From Microvirga ossetica (GTDB taxonomy: Bacteria; Pseudomonadota; Alphaproteobacteria; Rhizobiales; Beijerinckiaceae), in NCBI RefSeq assembly GCF_002741015.1, contig NZ_CP016617.1, positions 1,178,001-1,242,000 of the forward strand: a DNA stretch of 64,000 nt. Direction: 5' to 3'. Position 1 is the stretch's first letter. The number at the start of each line of letters is the position of its first letter. Made by a program: the position numbers and the translations under genes. The notes under the pieces were generated by a model that made no database searches, had not been told where the DNA came from, and saw nothing but the letters and a program-made list of their open reading frames with translations. This document shows positions 1-8,936 of this stretch, piece after piece.

Positions 1-109
1 TAATGTGAGAGGGACCAGCTTCCAGCGTAAAACATCAGGGCCGGCGGTCATGAAGCACCGCGTTCAAAGGCCGGAGACATGACTGCACCCGCCCCGCTAG
101 GCCTAAACG

Positions 110-841
110 TCAACAACAATCACATTGCCAAACGGGCGCCATCCAGACATGACAGCGCCGCGCCGGCAATTCCTCACCGAGCAAGGTGTCCGCATCCGCG
201 ACCTGCTTGCCACCCTTGGCGGCGGCGTGCCCTCCCCCGACCTGGAAAGCCGGCATCCCGGCACGTCCGCCAAAGAAGCCGACTATGCCGGCTGTCAGGA
301 CGATGACCGGGAATGGCACGCCGCAGAAGAAGATCGCCACGAAGGCCGCAGCCGCCAGGGTGATCATGGTTCTGTTCTTGAGGGACTTCGACCCGATCCG
401 CACCACCGCCTGAAGGACCACCGCGAGCACGGCGGCCTTGAGGCCGAAGAACAGGGCCGAGACGAGGCCGACCTTTCCGAACAGGGCGTACACGATGCTC
501 AGCGCCATGATCGAGACGACGCCGGGCAGGACAAACAGCACGCCCGCGATGAGACCGCCGAGCGTGCGGTGCATGAGCCAGCCGATGTAGGTGGCAAGCT
601 GCTGCGCCTCGGGTCCGGGCAGGAGCATGCAGTAGTTCAGGGCATGCAGGAAGCGGTTCTCGCCGATCCAGCGTTTCTCCTCGACGATGATGCGGTGCAT
701 GACCGCGATCTGGCCGGCGGGACCGCCGAAGCTGAGCATCGCGACGCGTGCCCAGACCCGGAAGGCCTCCCGCAAGCCGACGCCGTGCGAGGCCGCCTCA
801 CGATGCTGCCGCAGCCGTGAGACCGTTGACGCATCCGCCAT
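110..841 (-). pseudogene. chrA: Chromate transporter ChrA, C-terminally truncated
   Basis: Encodes 243 residues matching the N-terminal CHR domain of long-chain ChrA, an inner-membrane chromate exporter. Visible are the conserved FGGPAGQIA segment near residue 38 and the LNYCMLLPGPEAQQLATYIG region near residue 68, followed by hydrophobic segments. Homology runs into the inter-domain linker (GEELPA, about residue 223) and then changes to an unrelated Cys-rich tail, so the second CHR domain (about 150-200 residues) is missing. The ATG follows the chrB stop by one base (TGACATG), the usual translationally coupled chrBA layout. A single CHR domain fused to a foreign tail is unlikely to transport chromate, so I call it a remnant. 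The identity of the family is secure; loss of function is inferred. Confidence 0.85.
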
Positions 842-842
842 G

Positions 843-1667
843 TCAGGCTCCCTGCTTCCTGACGGGCCAGTTGTGGGTCTCGTCGGTGGCATCGCGGCAC
901 CAGCGGTAGAACGCGTCGTACAGCGCCATGCCGGCCTCGAGCTGCTCGAGATCGTCGGCATACATGCGCGACAGCCCGAGCGAGGCCGCCAGCAGGCCCG
1001 GCGCCTCGGGGGCGAGATCGGGACGCGCCGTGTCGGCGCCACGCACGATCGTGGCGAGCCGCAGCAGGGGCTCCGTCGCGAGGCCGAATTCCTCGACCAT
1101 GGTGTCGAAGGTGCACCGCTCGCTGCGATGGCTCCAGAACACGTCCTCGCCTTCGATGTCGAATGGGGCAGCGCCGAAGCGTTGCGCGACGCCGGGAACC
1201 TCGGACGGTATCACGAACAGGAACACGGCCCGCGGATCGACGAAGCGCCGGATGAGCCAGGGGCAGGCGATGCGGTCGACCTTCGGGCGGGCACGGGTCA
1301 CCCAGACGGTCCGTCCTTCGCCGTCCCGGGGCGGCAGCACGGCCTCGGGTACCATCGGCAGGCGGGACTGCGCCCAGGCCAAAGCCCCGCCATCGAGGGA
1401 GTCCGCGGGAATGCCCTCGTGCCGGAGCCAGGCGGCCACGCCCTGGCTGAGCTTGAGACCTTTTTGACAGATGACGATCGCGGACTGCCCAGCGAAATCC
1501 CCGGTCCATTCGGAAACCCGTTACCACGGGCGGCGGATGGCGCCGGGGATCAGGCGCGGGTCGGCAGCGAAGTCCTCGTCGGTCTGGACATCGATGAGGA
1601 CCGGGCACCGGGGCGTGCCGATCAGGCGGGCGAGCTTGTCGATGGAGATGGTGTTGATCGACGACAT
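843..1667 (-). pseudogene. chrB: Rhodanese-ChrB chromate resistance protein with in-frame stop
   Basis: The N-terminal part (from MSSINTISIDKL) is a rhodanese-like domain. The C-terminal 198 residues are the ChrB C-terminal domain (VTRARPKVDRIACPWLIRRF, DVFWSHRSERCTFDTMVEEF). Both lie in the same reading frame, but a TAA at 1521-1523 interrupts it right after IPGAIRRPW. Downstream sense codons resume as RVSEWTGDFAGQSAIVICQK, including the rhodanese active-site cysteine. A single nonsense substitution therefore separates the two halves. GTG at 1437-1439 could start the ChrB domain alone. ChrB acts as a chromate-sensing regulator or accessory in chrBA operons. Alternatively the TAA is a sequencing error; then the fusion would be intact at 274 residues. 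Confidence 0.85.
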
Positions 1668-1822
1668 GACGATGCGTCCTTGCTGAAGGTGAGCTGGACG
1701 CGATGCTTGGGCATGTCGCCTCATGAGGGGATCGCAGCCCCCATGGCGCAAGTAGGAACCTGTCGCCGGATTTTGTCAACGCTTCGATCTGTCAGCCAGA
1801 GGGACGGCAGGGGCCTAGACTA

Positions 1823-3481
1823 GTTTCCGTCCATAAACGTGCGCATTTCGGAGCATTTACAATAGGTTGTGCCGAGTTTGAGCGGCTTTGACGAGGATAG
1901 GCAGGGTGAAGAGCGCTGAGTGTCGACAAAAATGGTGTCGTGGGCGCGGTTAGGCGCACGTCCCGAGGGCCGACTGTGGCCGGCGTGACGCAATCGCGAT
2001 GCCTGCTCGGTTCAGGTCGCTTTGAGGCGGGTGAAGAGAACGAGGTTATAGGCCACGACCGAGGACCAGACATAAGCCTTGAAATGATCGAGGCCGCGCC
2101 AGGTACAACGCGCCAAGCCGTAGGCGCGTTTGAGGCATGAGATGCCGGCTTCGATGCCGGCGCGGAAGTTGCGCAGCTTGCGATAAACCCACTTGCTTCT
2201 GACCATGTCCTCGATCCTGAGGCCGGCTTTCTTGTGGAAGGCCATGTCGCAGACGCCCCACGCCTTCGCTGTGGCCAGGTTGTTGCGCGTGGCGAAGCCG
2301 CCATCGGCTGCCGCCTGCCGCGGCGCTTGGCCATAGAAGGCGACGTGGCGCGCCAGCATCGGCAGCAAGCGGTCGCTGTCGGCCGGGTTGCCGGCTTCGA
2401 TCACCAGATCGAGGATCATGCCACTCCTGCCGGTGGTCAGGTTGAGTTTGTGACCATACTCAGTGTCGCGACTGCCTTTGACGATGATATCAGCATGCTC
2501 TTCGAACAGGCTCACCACCTTCTCGTCGGCGGGGACCGGCTCGCCGGCCAACACCCGCCGCTCGCTCTGCCTGATGATGCGTTCGACCAACGCCCGATAG
2601 TGACGAACCTGGACCTGCCACAGGGCGATGAGCGGCGTGCTTGCCACGGCCAAACGCTCGCTCGCCTGCTCCAGATCGGCCAAGGTCGCGCGCGTGATGG
2701 CGATCAGCTCGCGGTAGAGCCGGACCCGATTGGGTCGACCGCGCGTGAACTGGATCTTGTGAGCGCGCTTCTTGGCTGCGCGGCAATGATTGCGCCATGA
2801 GCCGGCGCCGCCGACCAAGGAATCGGCCCGCTTCAGAAGGCGCACCATGATCCGCACAGCATCCCACAGCAGGCTGCTGTCGCTCGGCTCGTGCATGAGC
2901 GCCGAGGTCACCGTGCTGTCCAGCCGAACCGCCGCACCGTCTTCGAGCTTCGCCTGCCGAGCGACCGACAGCAGGGCCCGATTGATCTGCTCCCAGGTCT
3001 CGGGCCGGATCGCGCTGATCGTCTTCTGCAGCACCGACTTCTGCGGGCTCCACGACCACGGCAGTCGGGCAAAGGCGCGAAATGAAGCGGAGTCCTCGAG
3101 GTGGAAGGCCAGCTCCTGGTAGCTCAGTTGCCGGTACTGCTTGAGGATCGCGCAGCGCAATACGGCTTCGGCTGGCAGACCTTGCCGTCCGGTCGCCTTG
3201 ATGCCGCCCCGACACAGGTCTCGCGCCACCACGGCAAACAGATCGCAATGCTCATCCAGCCATTGCGACATCGCCTTCAACTCGCAGCCGATCTCGTGCG
3301 TGGCGAAAAGATCGAATATGCTGGCTTGGACGGTGCGTTCTTGGCGCATTGTCGGCTCCGGCGGGGGCAGGGCTTTGGACTCAGTGGCATGATCCAAGAT
3401 ACCTGAAACCGCCGGGCCTTGCTCGCGCAAAGATATGATTCACGTAATGAAATCAAACGTTTGCCGTTTGTGGACGGAAAC
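1823..3481 (-). mobile_element. ISNCY-family insertion sequence, complete
   Basis: A 1659-bp element with imperfect terminal inverted repeats (GTTTCCGTCCATAAACG at the left, GTTTCCGTCCACAAACG as the complement of the right end). It is flanked on both sides by the 7-bp direct repeat TAGACTA (1816-1822 and 3482-3488), the hallmark of a clean transposition. It carries one transposase gene. The element lies just upstream of the chrB remnant, where a promoter would be expected, so it could have separated that operon from its promoter. Confidence 0.85.
2012..3349 (-). CDS. ISNCY-family transposase
   Basis: A 445-residue protein beginning MRQERTVQASIFDLF; this ATG is chosen over an upstream in-frame start because the family begins here. 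It shows the N-terminal domain with EAVLRCAILKQYRQLSYQEL, a DDE-type core with first acidic residue in VRLDSTVTSALMHEP, and a C-terminal GGFATRNNLATAKAWGVCDM plus GIEAGISCLKRAYGL segment that supplies the remaining catalytic residues. Length and motifs are those of an intact enzyme. It is the only gene of the flanking IS and nothing suggests inactivation. Confidence 0.9.
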   Translation of the reverse strand: MRQERTVQASIFDLFATHEIGCELKAMSQWLDEHCDLFAVVARDLCRGGIKATGRQGLPAEAVLRCAILKQYRQLSYQELAFHLEDSASFRAFARLPWSWSPQKSVLQKTISAIRPETWEQINRALLSVARQAKLEDGAAVRLDSTVTSALMHEPSDSSLLWDAVRIMVRLLKRADSLVGGAGSWRNHCRAAKKRAHKIQFTRGRPNRVRLYRELIAITRATLADLEQASERLAVASTPLIALWQVQVRHYRALVERIIRQSERRVLAGEPVPADEKVVSLFEEHADIIVKGSRDTEYGHKLNLTTGRSGMILDLVIEAGNPADSDRLLPMLARHVAFYGQAPRQAAADGGFATRNNLATAKAWGVCDMAFHKKAGLRIEDMVRSKWVYRKLRNFRAGIEAGISCLKRAYGLARCTWRGLDHFKAYVWSSVVAYNLVLFTRLKAT

Positions 3482-3489
3482 TAGACTAG

Positions 3490-4669
3490 CTCCATGGACC
3501 GCTTCATCGACTGCTCCGAGCAGCGCAAAGGTCTGAAAAGGGTCAGGAACCGAGATTCCCTGCGTTTTCGAAACGTCCGGTTCGATAAGGATTGCGGCCT
3601 TCGAGCTTAGGTCTCAGGCGTGCCACTTCACGACGTTCATCTATACGCGGGTTACCCAGACGTTTCGCTCATGGAGTCTCTCGGACTACGGCCAACCAAT
3701 TTATGATTGACACAGGCTCAAGGGCTTATCGCGCAGCGGCAAACCTGTCCGGCTGCTTGGATCTGGTAAACCCAAGTTCGCTCGAGATCGAGCGGGCGCA
3801 AGCCACGCTTGCCGAAGCAAGCGCCTGCATTCGTTCCTTTGGCATGAAACCCCAAGAGGTGACCGTCTGGGCGGTTGGCAACATTTCCCCCGGGTCGATC
3901 TTCCCAGCGCCTTGCAAGGATTCCCGCAGTGCGGTCGGAATTCCCGGAACTGGAATCAACAGGATCAAATCCAGCCGTCCTTGCACTATGGAATTCTTTC
4001 AAGAGTACGCGCGGCTGGCTTTCGATTACCGCGTTGCGTCTGGCACACAATGGCAGGCTTGGCTGTTCGATTGATGTCGATCATACGGCGCCGTGCGTCT
4101 TGCGATTTTCGCGCCTGCCTCCGAATCCTGGCATACACCGAAAACTGCTTCTCCGTGACCAAGGACGGAATGGATAGCGATATCCCATTGATGGAATGTT
4201 GGCTCACGGCCCATCGGAGAGGATCGAACTGCAAGGTCCCGAAGGCCTGGCTATGGCTCTGAGGGCACCTACGAAGGGTCCAGGTCATTATTACCAACCT
4301 TGTCAGAGAGCACGAATGCTATGAAACGATAAACCCGGGAGCCGAGTCCTACGTTGGGGTGTTCCGCCTCAGAAGTGCTCATGTAGCGGCGGGGACGTCT
4401 AGGAAGTGGTTGATCCCGGGCTTATCTCCCTCCCGGCGGGGATTGGATTCCCGGGACCTTTTGGCAACACGGGCAAGGTTCGGTCCTGCCACACATTCAC
4501 TTCCGTGCAATATTATAACTATTTTCACGGGAGCCTTAGGGATTCGGGATAGTTCCCATCGGACGGGTACAGCATTCCCTTGTTGTATGAATGTTGTATC
4601 CGCCGCAGCAAATGCTCAGCCCCTATACGGCGAGAACCCACTAAGGCGCTGATTCACAAGGAAAAAGTC
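3490..4669. other. Gene-poor stretch
   Basis: About 1.2 kb between the ISNCY element and the tRNA-Gly remnant. Several overlapping open frames of 80-160 codons exist on both strands, but none has a recognisable domain, a convincing ribosome-binding site or a coherent amino-acid composition. GC content is lower and more even than in the flanking genes. I see no confident gene; it may be old, eroded island DNA. Confidence 0.5.
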
Positions 4670-4724
4670 TGGAGCGGACGATGGGAATCGAACCCACGAC
4701 ATTCAGCTTGGGAAGCTGATGTTC
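4670..4724 (-). tRNA. tRNA-Gly(CCC) 3' fragment, probable attachment-site remnant
   Basis: Read on the minus strand, this 55-nt segment contains the 3' two-thirds of a tRNA-Gly. The anticodon stem CAGC/GCTG holds loop TTCCCAA (anticodon CCC). A T-arm GTGGG-TTCGATT-CCCAT follows, then the 3' acceptor strand CGTCCGC with discriminator T and encoded CCA. The matching 5' acceptor strand GCGGACG and the D-arm are absent; sequence upstream of GAACATC is unrelated. It cannot form a functional tRNA. Such 3' ends are what remains where integrases recombine into tRNA genes, and the neighbouring topoisomerase fits an integrated element. Confidence 0.8.
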
Positions 4725-4754
4725 GCGTAGACGAGTCCCATAGGCAGGGCTTAC

Positions 4755-5015
4755 TTACCGCGGCTGTTCCTTCGCCCTTCCCGTGTTCATTTTGCCCGTC
4801 CGGTGGGCGACCTCAACGGCGACCTCTGACCAGAACCGGCAGCCCGCTTCGCTTCCTCGGTTGAGACAGTACTCTGCCTGCTCCCGCGCTCGCTCGTAAG
4901 CAGCCCTCCCCTCATACGCAATCAGAGAGATAGCCTCGTACTCGATCACTGTCAGGTCGGAAGCGGGAGGCCGCCGGCGGAACAACTGTCGGATGCGATG
5001 AAGGAGTTTGAGCAT
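4755..5015 (-). CDS. Small conserved-type hypothetical protein
   Basis: 86 residues starting MLKLLHRIRQLFRRRP. It has a strongly basic amphipathic N-terminus followed by a helical acidic body (YEGRAAYERAREQAEYCLNRGSE cut by single Cys residues, then GCRFWSEVAVEVAHRTG). A GAGGA sequence precedes the ATG by about 8 nt. No catalytic motif or membrane segment is visible. It ends 30 bp from the tRNA-Gly remnant and is divergent from the topoisomerase gene. Composition and RBS make it look real, but I do not recognise the family. Confidence 0.6.
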   Translation of the reverse strand: MLKLLHRIRQLFRRRPPASDLTVIEYEAISLIAYEGRAAYERAREQAEYCLNRGSEAGCRFWSEVAVEVAHRTGKMNTGRAKEQPR

Positions 5016-5387
5016 GAGACAATCCTCGTTCCCGACGGCAAGTCAAGCAAGCGAGAATCCTGTCGCGTTCACTTCAGACAACCATGCGACGGCTACAATT
5101 GTTGAATGCAGGAAGGCCCACCCCGGCCTGCGCCAGAGCGGGCCTGTTCAAGGGATGACCCGCAGTGGAGTCTAGAACACCGCGGGATCAGAGCCCCGGC
5201 AGCTGTTTTTCCCCTGGTTTCCCAAGGTACAGTGGGTCGCTAGCTCCGCCCGCGCTCTTATATGGCGGTTGCCCCCTTTGCTGAAAAGAGTGCTGGCGGG
5301 CCATTTCTCTGGAGTACCGCAGTCATTGACCGACCTCAGCCCTGAAGGTAGAGTTCTCTTTTCGTTCCGATCAAGCTGCCCCGGGTC

Positions 5388-7841
5388 ATGACCGCTCACT
5401 CAGCATCGCGCACGCTGTTCTTCTTTGAGAAGCCCTCGGCCATGCGTCAGCTGAAGCGCTTCTTCAAATCGCCCAGCACGATCTGTGTTTCGGCCGAGGG
5501 GCACCTCCTGGCAGCGGAGGAGCCCGGCACCGTGCGGGACGAATGGAAGTCGTGGCGGTTTGACACCCTCCCGATCGTGCTCGAGCGTATTCCGGTCACC
5601 TATGGCACCAGCCGCTCCGGCCAGTCGCACAAGCCAAAGGTCGAGGCGATTAAGCAGGCGCTTCAGGGTGTGGAGCGGGTGATCATCGCCACCGATCCGG
5701 GCCGGGAAGGTTCGATGATCGCTTGGGAGGTGCTCGAGCATCTCGGGTACAGAGGTCGTGTGGACCGTCTCAAACTGGGTGCCCTCGACGAGATCTCGAT
5801 CCGCCGCGCCTTTGCGGTGATGGCCAAGGAGCCGGATTCCGGCGAGCGGGACTATGCGGCTTACCTTGAGGCCCTGTGCCGCCAATATGAAGACTACCAC
5901 CTAGGGCTCAACGGCACCCGCGCCATCTCCCTGCGGCTGCGCCCGCCTGCGTTCCGGGAGCCCTGGCGCTTTGGCGGGGTTCAAACCCCAACGCTTGCGA
6001 TCCTGGCTGATCTCGAACAGCGCATCCGCGAGTTCGTCCCGCAGGACTATTCCAAGATTGCCCTGTTGGTCACGACAGAGACTGGCGCCGAACTCACTCT
6101 CTGGCACGCACCGAAGGACAAGATCCTCGACAAACAGGTTGCCGAGACCATTCAGCAAGCAGCCGCCGACTGGTCAGGTCCGCTGGGCGTCGAGCAGAAG
6201 GATGTGCGCCGATCGCCCCCTCGCCTGTTCTCGAAAGACACCCTCGCTCGCCGCTGCGCCAAGCGGTTCGGCTGGGATCCGCAGCACACGGCCAAACTCG
6301 CCCAGGACCTCTATGATCAGGGCTACCTGACGTATCCCCGCACCGAGTCCGAGCATCTGCCCGAGAGTCAGACAGGCGATGCCAGCACGGTCATTGAGAG
6401 CGTCGTCGGGATCCTGACGGATCTTGCAAGTCTCGTACCAGCCACGGGTGACCTCGTGTTCCGCAAGGGCAGCAAGGGCCACTACGTCAAGGATCCGGGC
6501 GAGCACCACGCCATCGTGCCACTGCGCAAGGTGCCTCAGCCGGGGAGCGCCAGCGGAGATCATCTCTGTCTCTGGGAGCTTGTGGCCAAGAGCTTCCTGG
6601 CGGCCCACCTGCCCGACGGCATCGATGCTCGCACCACGGTCGCTGTGCAGGTCCCGACACCATTTGGTCCTAAGCGCTTTTCGATCAGCGGCAGCGTGAT
6701 CAAGTCGCCGGGCTGGCGCGCCGTCTATGGGGCCGAGGCCGACGAGGAGACCGAGGCTGTTCCGGGCAAAGCCAAGCCGGACGAAGAGCCCACCACCGGA
6801 CGCCTGCCGCTCGTCCGTGACAATGAGCCTGGGAAAGCAGCCGATGCCCGGATTGAGACAGCCAAGACCGAGCCGCCACGCCGGATCACCCGTGGTGAAC
6901 TGCCTGTCGTCATGGGCCGCCTCGTTGATCAGGTGGAAGACCCGGCACTCAAGGCAGCCTTAGAGAACCCGGCAAACCCGAATGAACCCAAAGGCCTCGG
7001 GACGGCGGCAACCCGCGACACGATCCTGCCGAAGCTCCAGAAGAGCCAGTATGTTGACCTGTTGAAGGGCAAGGATCCGCCGATCCAGGTCACGGAAGTC
7101 GGGCTTGCATTCATTGCAGCCGTTCGCCGCGTTTTTCCCAGCTATGGAGATCCTGTAGGGCGAGCGATGTTCGAGGCCGATCTCGCCGAGATTGGTCGCG
7201 CCGCTACACGGAGTGAGGCCGGTCGACGGGCCGCATCGTATCAGGAGCGGACGCGTGCCCGCGTGCAGGAATTGATCGGAGCGATCGCGCAGTCGCAGAC
7301 TGTTGCTGTTGATCCTACGACAGTTGCTGTGAGTTTTGCGCCGACTGGGAAGCCACCAACCAAGGCGATGATTGCCTTTGCCGCGTCCCTTGCGGCACGC
7401 AAGGGACTAAAGCTGCCTCGAGGCTTGAAGAGCAATACCGCCATCTGCCGGGCGTTCCTGGACCAGCATGCGCCAGCACGATCATCGGAGTCGGGAGAAC
7501 AGAGGCCTCAGAATGGCCCTCGCTCTCCAAGTGAAGCGATGGTGCGCTATGCACGAGCATTGGCTGAAGAATACGGTGTAGAGTGCCCACCAGAGATCGC
7601 GACAGACTTTGCAGCCTGCAGGGCTTTTCTCGACGAAGATGCCTCACGTCATGCGATGAAAGCAGAGGACGGAAGTAAAACCACAATCCGCAAGAACCGT
7701 TCACCTGCGGTTGCGAGCGATAGTCCTCGCAAGAGTCGTACTGAAACTCCCGCAAACAAGCGATTAATAGCAGCCAAGGGTGGATCGACCCGAGGCCGTG
7801 CACGAGCGCGTCCTGCGAGTCCTACCCGGCCATCACGATAA
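5388..7841 (+). CDS. topB: Type IA DNA topoisomerase (topoisomerase III-like)
   Basis: 817 residues. It relaxes and decatenates DNA through a transient 5'-phosphotyrosine. The N-terminal Toprim domain has FFFEKPSAM near residue 10 and TDPGREGSMIAWEV at residues 102-115. The active-site Tyr is Y316 in GYLTYPRTES. The GLGTAATRDTILPKL motif of the topoisomerase core follows near residue 535. Odd point: the usual DxDREG metal motif reads D103-P-G105-R-E-G, lacking the second Asp. The C-terminus carries two related modules of about 45 residues (PPTKAMIAFAASLAARKG and SPSEAMVRYARALAEEYG, each ending CRAFLD), then a basic tail. This type is common on plasmids and integrative elements, matching the adjacent tRNA remnant. 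Confidence 0.92.
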   Translation: MTAHSASRTLFFFEKPSAMRQLKRFFKSPSTICVSAEGHLLAAEEPGTVRDEWKSWRFDTLPIVLERIPVTYGTSRSGQSHKPKVEAIKQALQGVERVIIATDPGREGSMIAWEVLEHLGYRGRVDRLKLGALDEISIRRAFAVMAKEPDSGERDYAAYLEALCRQYEDYHLGLNGTRAISLRLRPPAFREPWRFGGVQTPTLAILADLEQRIREFVPQDYSKIALLVTTETGAELTLWHAPKDKILDKQVAETIQQAAADWSGPLGVEQKDVRRSPPRLFSKDTLARRCAKRFGWDPQHTAKLAQDLYDQGYLTYPRTESEHLPESQTGDASTVIESVVGILTDLASLVPATGDLVFRKGSKGHYVKDPGEHHAIVPLRKVPQPGSASGDHLCLWELVAKSFLAAHLPDGIDARTTVAVQVPTPFGPKRFSISGSVIKSPGWRAVYGAEADEETEAVPGKAKPDEEPTTGRLPLVRDNEPGKAADARIETAKTEPPRRITRGELPVVMGRLVDQVEDPALKAALENPANPNEPKGLGTAATRDTILPKLQKSQYVDLLKGKDPPIQVTEVGLAFIAAVRRVFPSYGDPVGRAMFEADLAEIGRAATRSEAGRRAASYQERTRARVQELIGAIAQSQTVAVDPTTVAVSFAPTGKPPTKAMIAFAASLAARKGLKLPRGLKSNTAICRAFLDQHAPARSSESGEQRPQNGPRSPSEAMVRYARALAEEYGVECPPEIATDFAACRAFLDEDASRHAMKAEDGSKTTIRKNRSPAVASDSPRKSRTETPANKRLIAAKGGSTRGRARARPASPTRPSR

Positions 7842-7927
7842 GCGTCGCCCCACACGTCTGCCCAAGAGATCGAAAGAGTGCGTGATCCTGGTGTCAATGA
7901 GGGTGTCAAGCTGCTTTACGCCTTGAG

Positions 7928-8275
7928 CTACTCACTGCGGGGCAACAAGCCATAGTGAACTGCAAGCCAGATCGTCGGCTTCGTCGCGTCTGTCCATTCC
8001 ACCCGGTGGCGTCTCCCCGCCGGAATCAGCAGGTAATCCCCTCTGTTCAGCTCTCTGGGAGCAGGTTCGCCCTCGAACAGAAGGCCAGCGGATCCAGAGA
8101 GCAACAGCACCCACTCGGACCACTCCTGGTCGTACCAGAACCCGGGCGGACTTGCGTGTCCTGTAGAGACAATGCGCTCGATCCTGATGCCTTCCGCGGC
8201 AACAAGCTCCGTGAATTCCTCGTCCGCCGCATCGCGGCGGACGCGTTCAAGGATGTTTCCGACCGCAGTCATCAT
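7928..8275 (-). CDS. Cupin-domain protein
   Basis: 115 residues forming a single small double-stranded beta-helix. The first cupin motif region is GFWYDQEWSEWVLLLSGSAGLLFEG and the second is LNRGDYLLIPAGRRHRVEWTD, where the C-terminal metal-binding His is present. The first motif lacks the usual HxH, as in many cupins with unknown activity. It starts at tandem ATGs (8275 or 8272). It is monocistronic and sits between the topoisomerase and the H1-like gene. The function cannot be named beyond small-molecule or metal binding. Confidence 0.85.
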   Translation of the reverse strand: MMTAVGNILERVRRDAADEEFTELVAAEGIRIERIVSTGHASPPGFWYDQEWSEWVLLLSGSAGLLFEGEPAPRELNRGDYLLIPAGRRHRVEWTDATKPTIWLAVHYGLLPRSE

Positions 8276-8465
8276 CGCCGATAAATCCGTCCTTGCCCTG
8301 GAGGCGCTTCATTCACTTGTCTCATTGGCGCGGTTGAATTCACGCCGCTCACCTTCCCATCAAATCTGACGGGGAGAGCCAAGAGGCATGGTCGGAGTGC
8401 CACGTCATCTGCCGGGTGGGGAACCGAGATTCCGTCCACGCACACCTTGATCTGACACCATGGAC

Positions 8466-8852
8466 CTATCGATCGGATTCAAACTCCTCTCCTCCTCCTT
8501 CACGGCTCTCGAGAGGCTCACTCGTTTCCATGATGAAATTGTAGTTGGCCGCGAAGACGTACAACACGTCGTTCCCGAACAGCGAGAACGTCACCGTTCC
8601 GCTGCTGTCGATGTTCACAGCATCCGCCTCAAGTTGGAGAGCTTCCCCGGAGACAAAGTTGACGGTCCAACCCTTAACTTCGACTGCGGCCCGGGATCCC
8701 CGCTTAGTCGCGCCTTTCTTGGCGGCTCCCCGTTTCAAAGCACCTCTTTCCGCACTCCTTCCCCGAGTGGCTGCTCGTTTGCCGGTGCCTTTCTTGGAAG
8801 CTCCCCGCTCCGTCGTGCGGGCTCGGCTGACTGACTTGGTGGCTCTTGCCAT
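8466..8852 (-). CDS. Histone H1-like basic N-terminus fused to a small globular domain
   Basis: 128 residues. Residues 1-55 are Lys/Arg/Ala/Gly/Ser-rich with repeating units (GKRAATRGRSAERGALKRG style), like histone H1 or AlgP tails that bind DNA or RNA. Residues 56-128 are quite different, a beta-rich acidic domain (GWTVNFVSGEALQLEAD, GTVTFSLFGNDVLYVFA) ending in an acidic GGGEEFESD tail. A strong GAGAGGAGGAAG Shine-Dalgarno lies just upstream of the ATG. I do not recognise the globular domain; the whole could be a nucleoid-associated or stress protein. Function is inferred from composition only. Confidence 0.75.
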   Translation of the reverse strand: MARATKSVSRARTTERGASKKGTGKRAATRGRSAERGALKRGAAKKGATKRGSRAAVEVKGWTVNFVSGEALQLEADAVNIDSSGTVTFSLFGNDVLYVFAANYNFIMETSEPLESREGGGEEFESDR

Positions 8853-8936
8853 GACTTCCTCCTCTCAACTGATATCTGCTCTTTGACGTAGCGAGTTATC
8901 CGACGACGGAAAGCTCATAATCCCGGCAGGCGAGGC

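Noticed and set aside
125..820. Plus-strand open frame opposite chrA
   Set aside because: It is the complementary frame of a real membrane-protein gene, highly charged and without motif.
4359..4652. Possible small gene before the tRNA-Gly remnant
   Set aside because: It has no ribosome-binding site and its amino-acid mix is random. The region is eroded.
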